Assembly: GCA_037113605.1 (NCBI GenBank)
Contig: CM073730.1
Coordinates: 122,504,676 to 122,568,675 of the forward strand
Length of the DNA stretch: 64,000 nucleotides
DNA from: Calophaca sinica
Taxonomy: Eukaryota > Streptophyta > Magnoliopsida > Fabales > Fabaceae
Direction: 5' to 3'
This document shows, piece by piece, positions 32,656-43,539 of this stretch. The translations under genes and the position numbers were made by a program. A model generated the notes under the pieces. The model was not told the origin of the DNA and did no database searches. It saw nothing but the letters and a program-made list of their open reading frames with translations. Each line of letters opens with the position of its first letter. The stretch's first letter is position 1.

Positions 32656-33694
32656 ATTTTACCTATGGATTGAGAGGTAAAACAACAGAAAAAGCCCATT
32701 TAAATAAAGCAAGACTAAAACTATCACTGCTCTTAAAATCAACACACAGACTAGATCAAAATTCTAACAAAATTTTGGCAGAGTCTCCCCTAAAATATGG
32801 ACATTCCAAAATATATACAATACCTGTAACATTCCAAAATTCATTGTTCAAAACAAAAAAAACCAAAAGCAGGTTCCACAACTGCTAACCACGACAAAGT
32901 TGGATCATAATTAGAACTTACACCAATATTAATTTCTAAACCCAAAATTAAAGGCATTCAAATATCTAGAACCACAAACATCAAAATTAAACGAAATTTA
33001 CTTCAGTTTTACTCTTCCATTCTTTTTTATTTGTTCTTTTACTTTTCCATAATCTATGTTATTCACATAACTTTTGAAAAAAAACTGTTCTCCTGCATGC
33101 AAGTGTACATTTTCGAAACTGGGATGGTCATTTTTCCATTGATTCCCATCTGATATGCATATATATTTACAAACTGTACATTTTAACAAACTGATTCCAA
33201 GCATCTTTAACACTTCTAATTTATCTCTTCTATACTCAATCTAACTTGTTTCTAGCCAACACTTGCGTTCTTTGCCACGGTAACCTAACACCATTGACAG
33301 CAATGGGACAACAGTGAACAAAATCAAACAAAATCGAACAGAGACCAAAAACTAATGAACCACCAACAGAAACCAATGTGGAATCGAGATACAAAATTGA
33401 GACAGTGGCGATACCTGGAAATGGACGCAAATAGGAGTTGGGAGATGGAGGCGAGGGGGAGGACGGAGGCCGAGCGCTGCCAGCTGCTTTTGGAGGACGA
33501 CGAGGTCCGATTTCAGGTGAGGGGAAGCACACGATCTCGTTGAGGAAGAAGCACGCCGGGACTTGGGAAATGGAGGCGAGAGGGACGGCGGAGGTCTCGC
33601 GGATGAGCTTGCGAAGAGAGAGTTGAGAGATAGAGAGAGAACAGTGCTTCTGCGAAATGAGAGAGGAGGGAAATATATTTAATAAATTGACCAA
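32656..33694 (-). other. leader region of the CACTA element, with a GC-rich exon-like segment
   Basis: Upstream of TNP2 there is an AT-rich stretch, then a GC-richer segment (33400-33640) with a 152-residue frame that is Ser/Pro-rich and unlike any family I know. It probably represents a 5' untranslated exon or promoter. A roughly 70-bp motif shared with 29948 and 30773 is at 32753-32825. Confidence 0.4.
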
Positions 33695-34030
33695 TAACAG
33701 CGCTTAATAAAAGAGCGCTGATTATTGTTTCACAAAAACAGCGCTTAAGTCTAAAAGCGTTGTTTATTGTATCACCAAAAAACAGCGCTTACTACTATAA
33801 AGCGCTGTTTATTATTCGTATGATCAAAAACAGCGCTTGATGTTTGAAGCGCTGATTATTGTGCCAGTTCATTTTTTAGTATTTAAAGATAAAACAGCGC
33901 TTAAAGGACTAAGCGCTGATTATTGTGAAAACTAAACAGTAGCGCTTAATGTTGTAAGCGCTGTTTATTGTTTAGGTATGACATAAAGTAGCGTTTTTTA
34001 TTTTAAGCGCTGCTTAAAGTAGCGCCATCT
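33695..34030. repeat. subterminal AAACAGCGCTT array, right
   Basis: About twelve copies of the same motif in alternating orientation, ending just inside the right terminus. Confidence 0.85.
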
Positions 34031-34099
34031 TTTTTAGAATTTGTTGTAGTACATTTTTAATTTAAGTATTATTAGATATCTTCTAATTATAGCTCGTCA

Positions 34100-34615
34100 T
34101 CTTTATTGAATGATTTAGAGTATTTCTTCCAATAGTGTTTGTCCAAACATGGCCCAAAAGACCCATATCATTATGAGCACAAAAAGGCAAGATTCAATCC
34201 ACATAAGGTTTAAAGTGTCTGAGGCCTATGCCAATCCAAGGACCTCAGGTCCCTTCATTAAGATCTTTGAAGAATAGGTGTGGAAGGAGGATCATACTTA
34301 TTAACAAGTACACACCCCTTTTTGTCCTACAGATCAACTATTGTCCCTATGGTTTATGGTCGGAAAAAGACTCTGACCTCAGAGGTCTTGTCTTATATAC
34401 ATCTATCGCCCTAATGTTTGTCCTCTAAAGGAATCTCGGATCATCCTTATCAGAAAGGATTGGTCCTCACACCATTCATCATAAGAAGAGGATGGGCAAA
34501 GGTTATGCCATAACCGCCCCAAACCAAAAACCTAGCTCTAAAGTACGAGTAGTATTTCTCTTTCTACCACTTATCAACCACTCTCATTGACATAAGTGTT
34601 AGAGTGTCTTTACAA
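34100..34615 (+). repeat. probable gypsy LTR remnant
   Basis: It lacks coding frames. Its end, with TTTCTCTTTCTACC, then CACTCTCATTGACATAAGTG and TTAGAGTGTCTTTACA, resembles the 3' end of Tat-type gypsy LTRs. The other end and any partner LTR were not found. Low certainty. Confidence 0.3.
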
Positions 34616-34629
34616 ATACTCATTGCCAC

Positions 34630-35260
34630 ACTCTGCATGTGCAACCGTTAGAAGGACTTATGTGCTTAGTGCGTTATGGAAGAGTTTGGCCTTGTCTAAG
34701 TTTATTGCGTTCTCTTGGCAACTACTTTTGGATAGGGTTCCTACTCGAACAAATTTGCTTTGCAGACGTGTGATTTCATATCCTTCTGCCACTACACATG
34801 TCCTTTGTGCTGGGCACCAGTCGACACTTCACCTCTTTGTCCGATGTGATTTCGCATATAAGGTGTGGTATTCCACTGTTATATGGTTGTGTTGGGAGTT
34901 AGTGATGCCTAGGGATCTATTTGCTTTGTACCCCATTTTCTGTTCTTTAGGGGGTATACTCGTTGTATTTAGGGCTTGGCTTTGGTGTGGCACACGACCT
35001 TGAATTCGCTAACATATTGAATTGTATTATATCTTTGTCCTAGAGAAGGTTTCTCGCGAGGAGTAAATCTGGTCCAAGTCTTTATTATTATTTTTTTTGA
35101 AAAGCAATCCTAGTCTTTATTATGAGTGGTTTGCATACCTCATAGATTGTTTGGATACGTAGGAGATAGTCCTTTTACATCCATGTTACGATGAAGTTAT
35201 TTTGCACAATATTGGTTTTTGGTTGGGGTGTGTCCTACTAGGTGCGCTTTTATGGGTTGG
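34630..35260 (+). pseudogene. LINE 3' fragment with zf-RVT domain
   Basis: An open frame (34596-35003) holds LWKSLALSKFIAFSWQLLLD, VPTRTNLLCRR and VLCAGHQSTLHLFVRC, the reverse-transcriptase zinc-binding domain (zf-RVT, C...H...C) at the carboxy end of plant L1-type LINEs. The reverse transcriptase itself is absent. It is a separate insertion from the LINE at 9.6-16.8 kb. Confidence 0.75.
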
Positions 35261-35634
35261 TTGTAGGTACTCCATTACATATATTACATTAATATTTGCT
35301 ATTAATTATAAAAACCATTGGAGATTAGAGGTCCTCTTCTGTCCAGGATACCAGATAGTGTAGTGTTTTTTTTTTTAACCCCTTAACCCGCGTGGATGAA
35401 AGAAGTGGATCCAGAATCATGTGTAGCGATTCCTTCATTCTAATCAACACGTATTTGGTTATATATATAATCCTCTCCTATCTTTCTAAACACAGTATGG
35501 TACATCTATTGTTATTTTGGTTGTCTACGTTACAAATTTAAAATAATCCCATATATATATAATTACAGTTATACCATACATTATTTATTTTATTTTAAAT
35601 TGAGTGTATTTTAATAAGTAAGGAAAGATTACTA
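35261..35634. other. no gene recognised
   Basis: AT-rich spacer between two LINE fragments of opposite orientation. Confidence 0.4.
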
Positions 35635-36070
35635 TTGAGCTTATAAAAGGGTCCCAATGATTTTAGGAATGAGGCATAATAAAGTTTTATTTATGATACT
35701 AAGGTCAACATCCCCATTAAGCACCTTCACCATGATTTGAGACAACATTTCCAACAATGTCCCAATATTTCTAATAGAATAAAGCTAGCATCCCATCTGG
35801 ACCATAAGCTGCAAAGGTTTCATCTATTTAAGGGCAAGGAAGACTTCCTCTCTTGTGAAAGAACCTCCCATTATATATTTCATAGAGTCTTCTGTGTTTA
35901 ACCACAATAGCTTCATCAATTTTCGTAGAATCTGTAGAGGAGAACAACTCTTCAAAATATTCAGTAAAACACTCTTTCTATATCTTTCTCTTCATTATTG
36001 TTTCTGCCACTGTCATATGGATTCCACCTAGTTCATTTCCTTCCTTTGAGATGCTTTTTTGTGCAAAACA
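35635..36070 (-). pseudogene. LINE reverse-transcriptase amino-terminal fragment
   Basis: On the minus strand, across several frame changes, it reads KKASQRKEMN near 36050, then GSFTREEVFLALK, an APGPDG-like AAYGPDGMLALFY near 35810, and LLCLIPKI near 35665. This order matches the region before and at the start of plant L1-type reverse transcriptase. No intact frame. Confidence 0.65.
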
Positions 36071-37282
36071 AATGGTAGAGAGTAAAATATAATTATATAT
36101 GAAGTTATAAAAGTAATATATTTTAACTTGTTGCAACAAGACTAGTATGGAATCAACTTAGCTTTTTTAAAGAAACACTAAATGTTACGAAAAAAAAATT
36201 CTTTATGAAATGCACGAAATGGTAGTTATATTATGTAATTACCTTTTTATCCTATTAATGATTATCTCTTGGAAATTGCTAAATGTTAGGAGAAAAAGTT
36301 ATACGAACCGGCGAAAAGTTTTGTATAGCAAAACTGTTTTTTTTATTATGAAAGGAAATGGAAACAACTTAGCTGATTCAATCATTCCTTTCATGTGTAA
36401 TAGAGTAACTCAAGGAATCCTTCCTAAATTGCTCAAATGTGAAATTAATATATTGCATCAAGAAAAATGAATATTTAATTTTAAAGATAAAAATTTAAAA
36501 TCATTAAAAAAGGTTACATTAAATTTATTTAAAAAGAAAAAAAATGGATTATATCTAACAAAGAAAATGTTTGTTACCCAAAAAAAAAAATCTAACAATA
36601 ACAAAGAAAATAACATTATGAAAAAATTGTGAATATTTCTTATTTGTGAACGAATCATTATTTGTTTGGTCCTTCAGAGCTTTTGTGTCTCTTAAAATTA
36701 AATATTTGTGTGCGTTGTCATTATAAAAAATTAATGTCAATGATTTCGACACTTTCCTAATCCCGACAGGAGCTATATATGGCACTAGGTTACCCTATCA
36801 TTGCAAAAAAAAGTTTTACATTTTTTTTTTTGAATGGCAAAAAAAAAAAGTTTTACATTATATATAGTTTAATTCTTTTTTTTTTTGGGTACATATATAT
36901 AGTTTAATTCTATTTGGTACATTTTGCTATTTCTTATGATTCCTTTTGTCGTCATTCATTTTCATGCAGATTTTTCTGATTCCTTATTCCATGGAGGACA
37001 TGTGCTGCAGTTCGTTTTTGCTAGCTTTCATCCCTCCTCATTCACCCAAAAAAAAAAAAAGAAACAAGAATTAATAGTTAAAATTAACTTTTTGATTAGT
37101 AAAAATAAAACAAGTAATAAACTAAACTTATTTTGAAGGATTTATAAGTTAGTCATGTTCAATTTATTTTTTCGAGAAAATTGACTTAAACTAATACTAC
37201 TATTAGGTGTAAAGCATTTGACATCACATGCAGATGAAATGATTATAGATGGAATGCTTTGACGACCTTAAGATTCTCCTCG
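36071..37282. other. no gene recognised
   Basis: Very AT-rich with poly-A/poly-T runs (for example 36536-36545, 36818-36850, 37048-37061). The open frames here are Phe/Asn/Lys-rich chance frames. Confidence 0.4.
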
Positions 37283-37305
37283 GTGGGAGAAAATTGATCA
37301 CAATT
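37283..37305 (+). repeat. 23-bp direct repeat, left copy
   Basis: This copy (GTGGGAGAAAATTGATCAC plus four bases) ends exactly where the CACTA left terminus starts. An identical copy is at 46850-46872. Confidence 0.95.
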
Positions 37306-37319
37306 CACTACAAGAAAAT

Positions 37320-37945
37320 TCGTCATTACCGACGGCCATTTTTCGTCGGTAATACAATAAAGCCGTCGGTAAATAATGATTACCAACGGATTACCGACGG
37401 CCTCGGAGCCCTTGAAAAATGTCTCGTTGGAAATGTATTATCGACGGCCAATTGAATCCGTCGATATTACCGAAGGCTAAGCCGTCGGTAATATAAAAAA
37501 AGCCGTCGCAATTTCGGTGGGATTTTTAAATAATCAGTGAGATTTACCGACGGAAAAGCCTCGGTAAATCTCACTGAATTATACTGATAAATTCATAGAT
37601 TTACCGACGGCTAAACCGTCGGTAAAATACAGACGGCTAATCAGTCTGTAACTTACTGACGGCTTAGCCATCGGTAAAGATAGAATTTCCGTCAGTAAAA
37701 ATTAAGGATCAAATTAAAATTTTCATCGATTTTGCGACGGCTTAGCCGTCGGTAATTCACGCTGTATATTACAGACGGCCAAGCCGTCGGTAATGTCAAA
37801 TTTTTTTAATGAAATTTTTTTTTAAACGCTGTATATTACAGACGGTCAAGCCGTCGGTAATGTCAAATTTTTTTTTAATGAATTTTTTGAAAAGCCGTCT
37901 GTATATTATATTACAGACGGCTTAGCCGTCGGTAATGTCAAAATT
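37320..37945. repeat. CCGACGG/CCGTCGG subterminal repeat block
   Basis: About twenty copies of the 7-mer or its complement, often paired as palindromes and embedded in GGTAAT/ATTACC. The right part contains a roughly 75-bp unit repeated about three times (37765-37945) with TGTATATTACAGACGG in each. Confidence 0.9.
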
Positions 37946-38234
37946 TTTTTTTATGAAAATTTTGTTTTTAAACAGCCCCAAAATTGTACAGTACCTGCAA
38001 TGCAGCAAGGGCTTCAATGACCATCAACATACATTAACAAAAAAAACCATCAACATACATTTTTAATAATTACAACAACAAATCCATAGTGAACAAACCA
38101 AGTTACAACAAGTCCTAAGCAAATCAATAACAATACATAATGTAAAAGACCACAAATCCATAATGTCAAAACCCAGAAATCCATGTCAAAACAAGTCAAT
38201 AAAAAAAAGTCAAATCCCTAGCCTAACGACAAGA

Positions 38235-38941
38235 CTAATCATCCTCCTCTGACTCCTCATAGTCCGGACGGCGACGCCGGGATTTACGGGCACGAATGGC
38301 AAAGAACACCGCGGCAGACAACTCCCTCAATCGCTGGCCAAACCGCTGATCTGCCCGATGCTATTCTCCTTGCCTCCCGTGCCTCCTGAGCCTCCTCCTC
38401 TGCCTTTCTCCTTGCCTCCCGTGCTTCCTCTCTTGCCTCCCGAGCCCCTTCCTCTGCCTTTCTTGTGCGCTCCTCAAAAGCCACAATCTGTGCAACCCCC
38501 TCAAGCAGAATCGAAGCCTGGGACTGGCATCGTGCCGATGCATGAGACTCCTGGGTCAAAGAGGAGACACCATGCCTAAAACGTCCAGACAAGCCTCCGA
38601 CACCGTACAGCCGTCCCCGAGTCCTACCCCCAGCAGATTGGGCCCATAACTGCAACTGAGTCGAGGGGTCAACACTGCCAGTTGCCTCCCCTCCATCAGA
38701 AGGCTGAGAGGAGGCGGCTTGCTGCACCTTCTCTTGATAGGCTTCCTGCTCAAAACAAAACAGAGTAAAGATTGGTTACAGTATTGTTTATGAAACAAAA
38801 TAAAATTAGTTAAATAAAAAATGCAATGATCTGACTTACATATGTCTCTCTGGATCTGTTGTCCACCCAAGACTTGTCCTTCTTTTTTGTGTGAGTCTTC
38901 AAGAAGATCTCATCCACCATGGGCTCTCTACCCAACTCATC
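38235..38941 (-). pseudogene. Ptta/En/Spm plant transposase gene, last exons
   Basis: The exon at about 38843-38941 gives SDELGREPMVDEIFLKTHTK and DKSWVDNRSRETY; the next exon (38235-38752) gives LQLWAQSAGGRTRGRLYGVG and a long charged helix of EEAREAR-type repeats (coiled coil) produced by a GCC/TCC-rich repeat. Both match the order of the PF03004-type gene at 4111-6019. The probable terminal residues RRPDYEESEEDD lie in another frame and end at TAG 38235-38237, so there is a frameshift near 38300. Upstream exons are missing, replaced by the copia remnant. Confidence 0.75.
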
Positions 38942-39509
38942 AGACTGAAACATAATTAAAAACGTTAAGAACATATATATAACCCTTTTATTACATGTGA
39001 TCACGTGCTTGTATTTTGATTTAAATAAGTAAAATATACACAAGCACACAAGTAAAATATTACCAAGCAGACTACATCAGAGGAAACATATTTTGGCTGG
39101 AATAATTAATTATTGGAATTAAATAAATAGAAATGGTTGAAAGCAACCCCTGATTCCTCGCAAAAAAATGTGAATAAAACAAACAAAACTTAAGGTAAGA
39201 ACATTAAAGCCTCAAAAGACCATAGCAGCAGCATTTAATGTGACATGAAGCAATTAAGAAAAAATAAATAAATAAAACACAAAGGATGACAAAAAAAAGT
39301 GTCTTGTGCTTGTGGTTTGTGAAAAGAGCGATGGAAATCATTGCCAGGATGGGCAAACAACAGTTGCCCCACCTCACTGCTATGTAGGTGAAAATAAATG
39401 ATGGGTGGAAAGCCTCACTGCTTATACATAAAAAGAAAACATGCCACCATTTGACAGAATGCAAAACAGAATCAGATTGAGGGATGGACAAAACATATAA
39501 GCCTTCAAG

Positions 39510-40500
39510 AAGATCACCCATTCCAATCTCCTTGAAGTGTGGCAAAACTTGAATAAGAAAAAAGATCACGAAGAAAAGTGATAGAAACAGATTTATCAGT
39601 GAGTAAGGCACTTACTGATAGTAAACTGAATGAAAAATTGGAAATGAAGAGGACCTTTTTCAGAACAGAATCATTTAAGAATTTAATTATACCAATTGCA
39701 GATACATGGATAATGGTCTTGTTAGGAAGATTAACAAACCCATGACACACACGCTGATAGGAATAAAATGATTTTAAAGAAAAAGCAGTGTGGGAATTGG
39801 CCCTTGAGTTAACAATCCAGAAATCAATAGAAATGATAGGATTAATGGAAAGAACAATACCATTTGATATTTCTATGTTGGGAGTTACTGCAGTAGAGGC
39901 TTGAGATTGCAAGAGAGAATGAACTACACAACCACAACAACCATATAGAGTGATCTCTTGGGAAGTGCTTCTTGGAAAAACTAATTTGAATGATCAATGT
40001 CAGGTTCAACTATGGAACCATCAACAAATCCGAATATGTTTTTGCCAAGAAATGCGATCTAAGGTTTGCTCCAAGAAGGATATTTATCATTGCATAAGGG
40101 GTGTGATACCAAAGCAATATCAGGATTGTTAGAAGGTTGAATGGAGAAGGGATTTGAATCATCCCTGGATGCCATGGGAGATCCAGAAGAAGAAGAAAGC
40201 AAGGAAGAACTTGCAAAGAAAAATAAAAACAGAGATTGTGAAACTTAAAAGGATCCGAGAGCTAAAGAGAGAAAATTCACACACGATGCCAAATTGAAAT
40301 GTGAAATGAGAGAAAAATGAATTTCATTGATTGAATCTCAGTGTACACTGTCTAATATATATAGACTTGATACATACAACTTAGTACAGTTGAACTACTG
40401 GGCTTCTAAGGTTATTATCTACCTTAGATTCTATGACATTGACTCTAAGTTCTAGAACTCCAAGTCTTTCCTTGAGAATTCTTATGTCATCTAAGCTCCC
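39510..40500 (-). mobile_element. copia retrotransposon remnant (LTR, gag amino-terminus, protease)
   Basis: The minus strand shows a gag start at ATG 40175 (MASRDDSNPFSIQPSNN, LCNDKYPSWSK, GKNIFGFVDGSIVEP), then an internal deletion, then a copia protease-like segment at 39514-39912. There the active site is altered: FWIVNSRANSHTAF instead of the expected DSGATSH-type residues. An LTR-like stretch lies at about 40300-40500, containing TCTAATATATATAGACTTG. It separates the TNP2 and Ptta genes of the CACTA element. Exact ends were not resolved. Confidence 0.65.
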
Positions 40501-40639
40501 TGGAATTTCTTCACACACTACATTTAGCACACAATTTAACATCAGTCATGAAATCATAATAACCACTTCTATACATTTGTTATATATTAATAGCTTTGTA
40601 TAAAGTGTTTAAAAAACATACCAGGCGCAATAGGCTTTT

Positions 40640-43539
40640 GGTCAAATGCTTACATAGGACCGAAACCATTCTGGGAATTCAGCAAAAATACGAGTTTGAG
40701 CCGAATGATCAGCTTCATTGATGGAGTTATATTGCAAAAAGTAACTGCCAAGAAAGACAAAGTTGTTGTAAGTATATACTAGTAAATACATTGAGTGTGG
40801 GTTTAATGGTGTATTACTTACTCAATATATGGCTTAACCTCGATGCAATTGATGAGGATGTGTACATGTGCGCACTCCATTCAAAGATCACCAACCGATG
40901 AGCTTTGGATTGCCCACTACGACGTCCTAGTCCATTGCTAATTGACAGTGTTGATATGACATCGTCATTCAATCTTGCTGCTTCATTACGTTGACTTTTA
41001 GCATACAAGTCAATCGTTTTGAAATAATGTGAACAAAAATATGTCGTCTCCCGTTGTAAGTAAGACATACATATTGAGCCTTCTACTCTAGCCTTGTTTT
41101 TCACTGACCGCTTAAAATCCCCCATCATTCTACAAAGAAATGAGAATAAAATGGCTTATAATAAAGATATGACAATATAGACGGAGATAATTGCAGATAT
41201 CAACGAATACCTTTCAAATGGATACATCCATCGGTATTGAATCGACCACCAAGCATTGCCTCGTGTGGGAGGTGAATTGGAAGATGCTCCATTGAATCAA
41301 AGAATCCTGGTGGGAAGATTCTTTCAAGTTTGCATAAGATTAATGGAATGTTTTCATTCAATTTGATCAAATCGTTTTGGCTCAAATTATTACTGCACAA
41401 TCCCTTAAAGAATTGACTTAACTCTGTAAGTGGTCTCCACACAAGGTCAGGCAATGAACTAAATGCAAATGGGAGCAAACACTCCATAAATACGTGACAG
41501 TCATGACTCTTCATCCCGTACATTTGCCCTCTATTAACATCTACACATCTTGCCAAATTTGAAGCATACCCATCTGGCATCTTAACCTCCTTCACCCACT
41601 TCATCACATTCTTTGCCTCATTTGAAGAAAGACAATAATTTGCCTTTGGTTTTGTCATTTTTCCATTGGCTTTTGGAATCAACTCCAAGTCACTACGTTG
41701 GCATATGAGGGCCAAGTCCATTCTTGCTTTTTCATTGTCCTTTGTTCTGCCCTTAACATTCATGACTGTAATAAACACATTATCAAATACATTTTTCTCT
41801 ATGTGCATGACATCTAGATTGTGCCTTAATAAATTGTCTTTCCAGTATGGAAGATCCCAGAATATGCTTCGCTTTATCCAATTGTGACTACGTCGATACT
41901 CAGGTAACTTATCAACTTTTCCATCTTCTACCACACTTGGAACCCCACTGACCCAATTCCATATGATATCACCTGTCAGTATTACAGGAGGCCCATGTTT
42001 CTCAACCCTGTTTTTTGTAAACCTCTTTTTACTTCTTCTGAATTTGTGTTCACATGGTAAAAATCGACGGTGGCAATCGAACCAAGAGTTTTTCCCCCCA
42101 TATTTTAGTCTAAACGACTTTGTATCATCCATACATACGGGACATGCCAATTTACCTTGTGTACCCCACCCAGACAACAAACCATATGCGGGAAAATCAT
42201 TAATTGTCCACATCAAGGATGCTCTCATTTGAAAGTTTTGCTTTTTAGAGATATCATAAGTCAAAACACCCTCACTCCACAACTATTGTAGCTCGCCTAT
42301 TAAAGGTTGTAAGAACACATCTATTTTTTCTTTCGGATTTGATGGTCCGGGTACATGGCAAGTCAAAAACATAAATGGTTTAGTCATACACATTTCAGGG
42401 GGGAGATTATATGGGGTTACAACAACCGGCCAACATGAATATGGGGTTGTAGATGCCTGAATGTAAGGTGTGAACCCATCGGAACATAAACCGACCCTTA
42501 CATTTCTTGGTTCATTTGCGAAGTCTGGATACACCGCATCAAAATGCTTCCAAGCTTCACCATCAGATGGATGACGTAAAATGTCTGACCCAGATCTATT
42601 GTGAGAATGCCATCTCATTTCACCGCAGTCTCCGCTGATGCATACGCCTTTTTCAACCTAGGAGTGATTGGAAAATAGAACATCCTCTTTGCTGGAACAT
42701 CGTTGTACTTACCCATCCCAGTCTTACGGGGAACATACCGTGGTTCTTGACAAAACTTACATTGTCGTTCTGCACTATTATCCTTGTAGTACAACATACA
42801 CCCATTAACACAACAATCAATTTTTTGAGATTCCAAACCTAGCATCGACACCAATCTTTTTGCTTGGTAAATTTTTTTTTGGCAATTTCTCATTTGAAGG
42901 ACACACGTCTCCCAACATACTTGCAATGAAATCAAGACACTTTTGAGGAATGTTCCAATTTGTCTTGCATGCCAACAATTTCACGCATATTGAAAGCTTT
43001 GACTCAGAAGCACCCTCATATATGGGCTCGTTTGCAGCAGTTAGCAAATCATAAAAGTCTTGAGCGTCAGCATTTGGGGGCTCTTCATGAATATCTTCCT
43101 CGTCTTCATGAATATCTTCCCCGTCTTCCTCATTACCCACATCACCCATACTTTGGAAGTCATACCTAGGCCTAAACGCATCGTCGACCATATGTTACAT
43201 TAGCGTGAACGGATCATCATTATCCATTTGTCCACTACTACTAGGCACATTTACTGGGTGAACATGTGGCGCTTCTTCACCGTGCTCAGTCCAATACCAA
43301 TAATTTGGTTTGAACCCAACACGATACAAATGGACCTTGACTTCTCTTTCAGACAATATGCGCCTAAACTTGCAAATGTTTCAAGGACATCTGATTCCAC
43401 CATTACTTACAACTTCAGGTTGTACTCTAGCTTTCAGTATAAACTCTTCAACCCCTTTTGCAAAGCTTGGTTTCACCCCTCCTCTACCAGGATAAAGCCT
43501 ATCATATACCCAACTCCGATTTGGAGGATAACCATCCAT
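40640..43539 (-). pseudogene. TNP2 transposase of the CACTA element, multiple stops and shifts
   Basis: From ATG 43539 the protein begins MDGYPPNRSWVYDRLYPGRG (transposase-associated domain). A stop replaces the second zinc-binding Cys near 43385, and another stop lies near 43190. Frame changes occur near 42880 and 42620. The longest intact piece is 41200-42282 (360 residues), with FPAYGLLSGWGTQGKLACPV, the HRRFLPCEHKFR region, DVMHIEKNVFDN and MKSHDCHVFMECLLPFAF. A further exon at 40814-41128 gives VKNKARVEGSICMSYLQRET (DUF4218-type). The downstream DUF4216-type end is lost at the copia remnant. It would have been the DDE-type transposase of a CACTA element. Confidence 0.88.

Larger units (their letters stand above)
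29343..34051 (-). mobile_element. CACTA element with AAACAGCGCTT repeats and an ULP1 gene, internally deleted
   Basis: 4709 bp. The left end is CACTACAACAA and the right end TTGTTGTAGTA (last base changed from G). CAT on both sides (29340-29342 and 34052-34054) is a 3-bp target duplication. Both ends carry arrays of AAACAGCGCTT and its complement with TTTATTG spacers (29380-29640 and 33695-34030). Genes run on the minus strand: TNP2 amino-terminal remnant, then an ULP1-like protease. The transposase core is missing, so it cannot move by itself. It belongs to the same family as 49987-51172. Confidence 0.9.
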
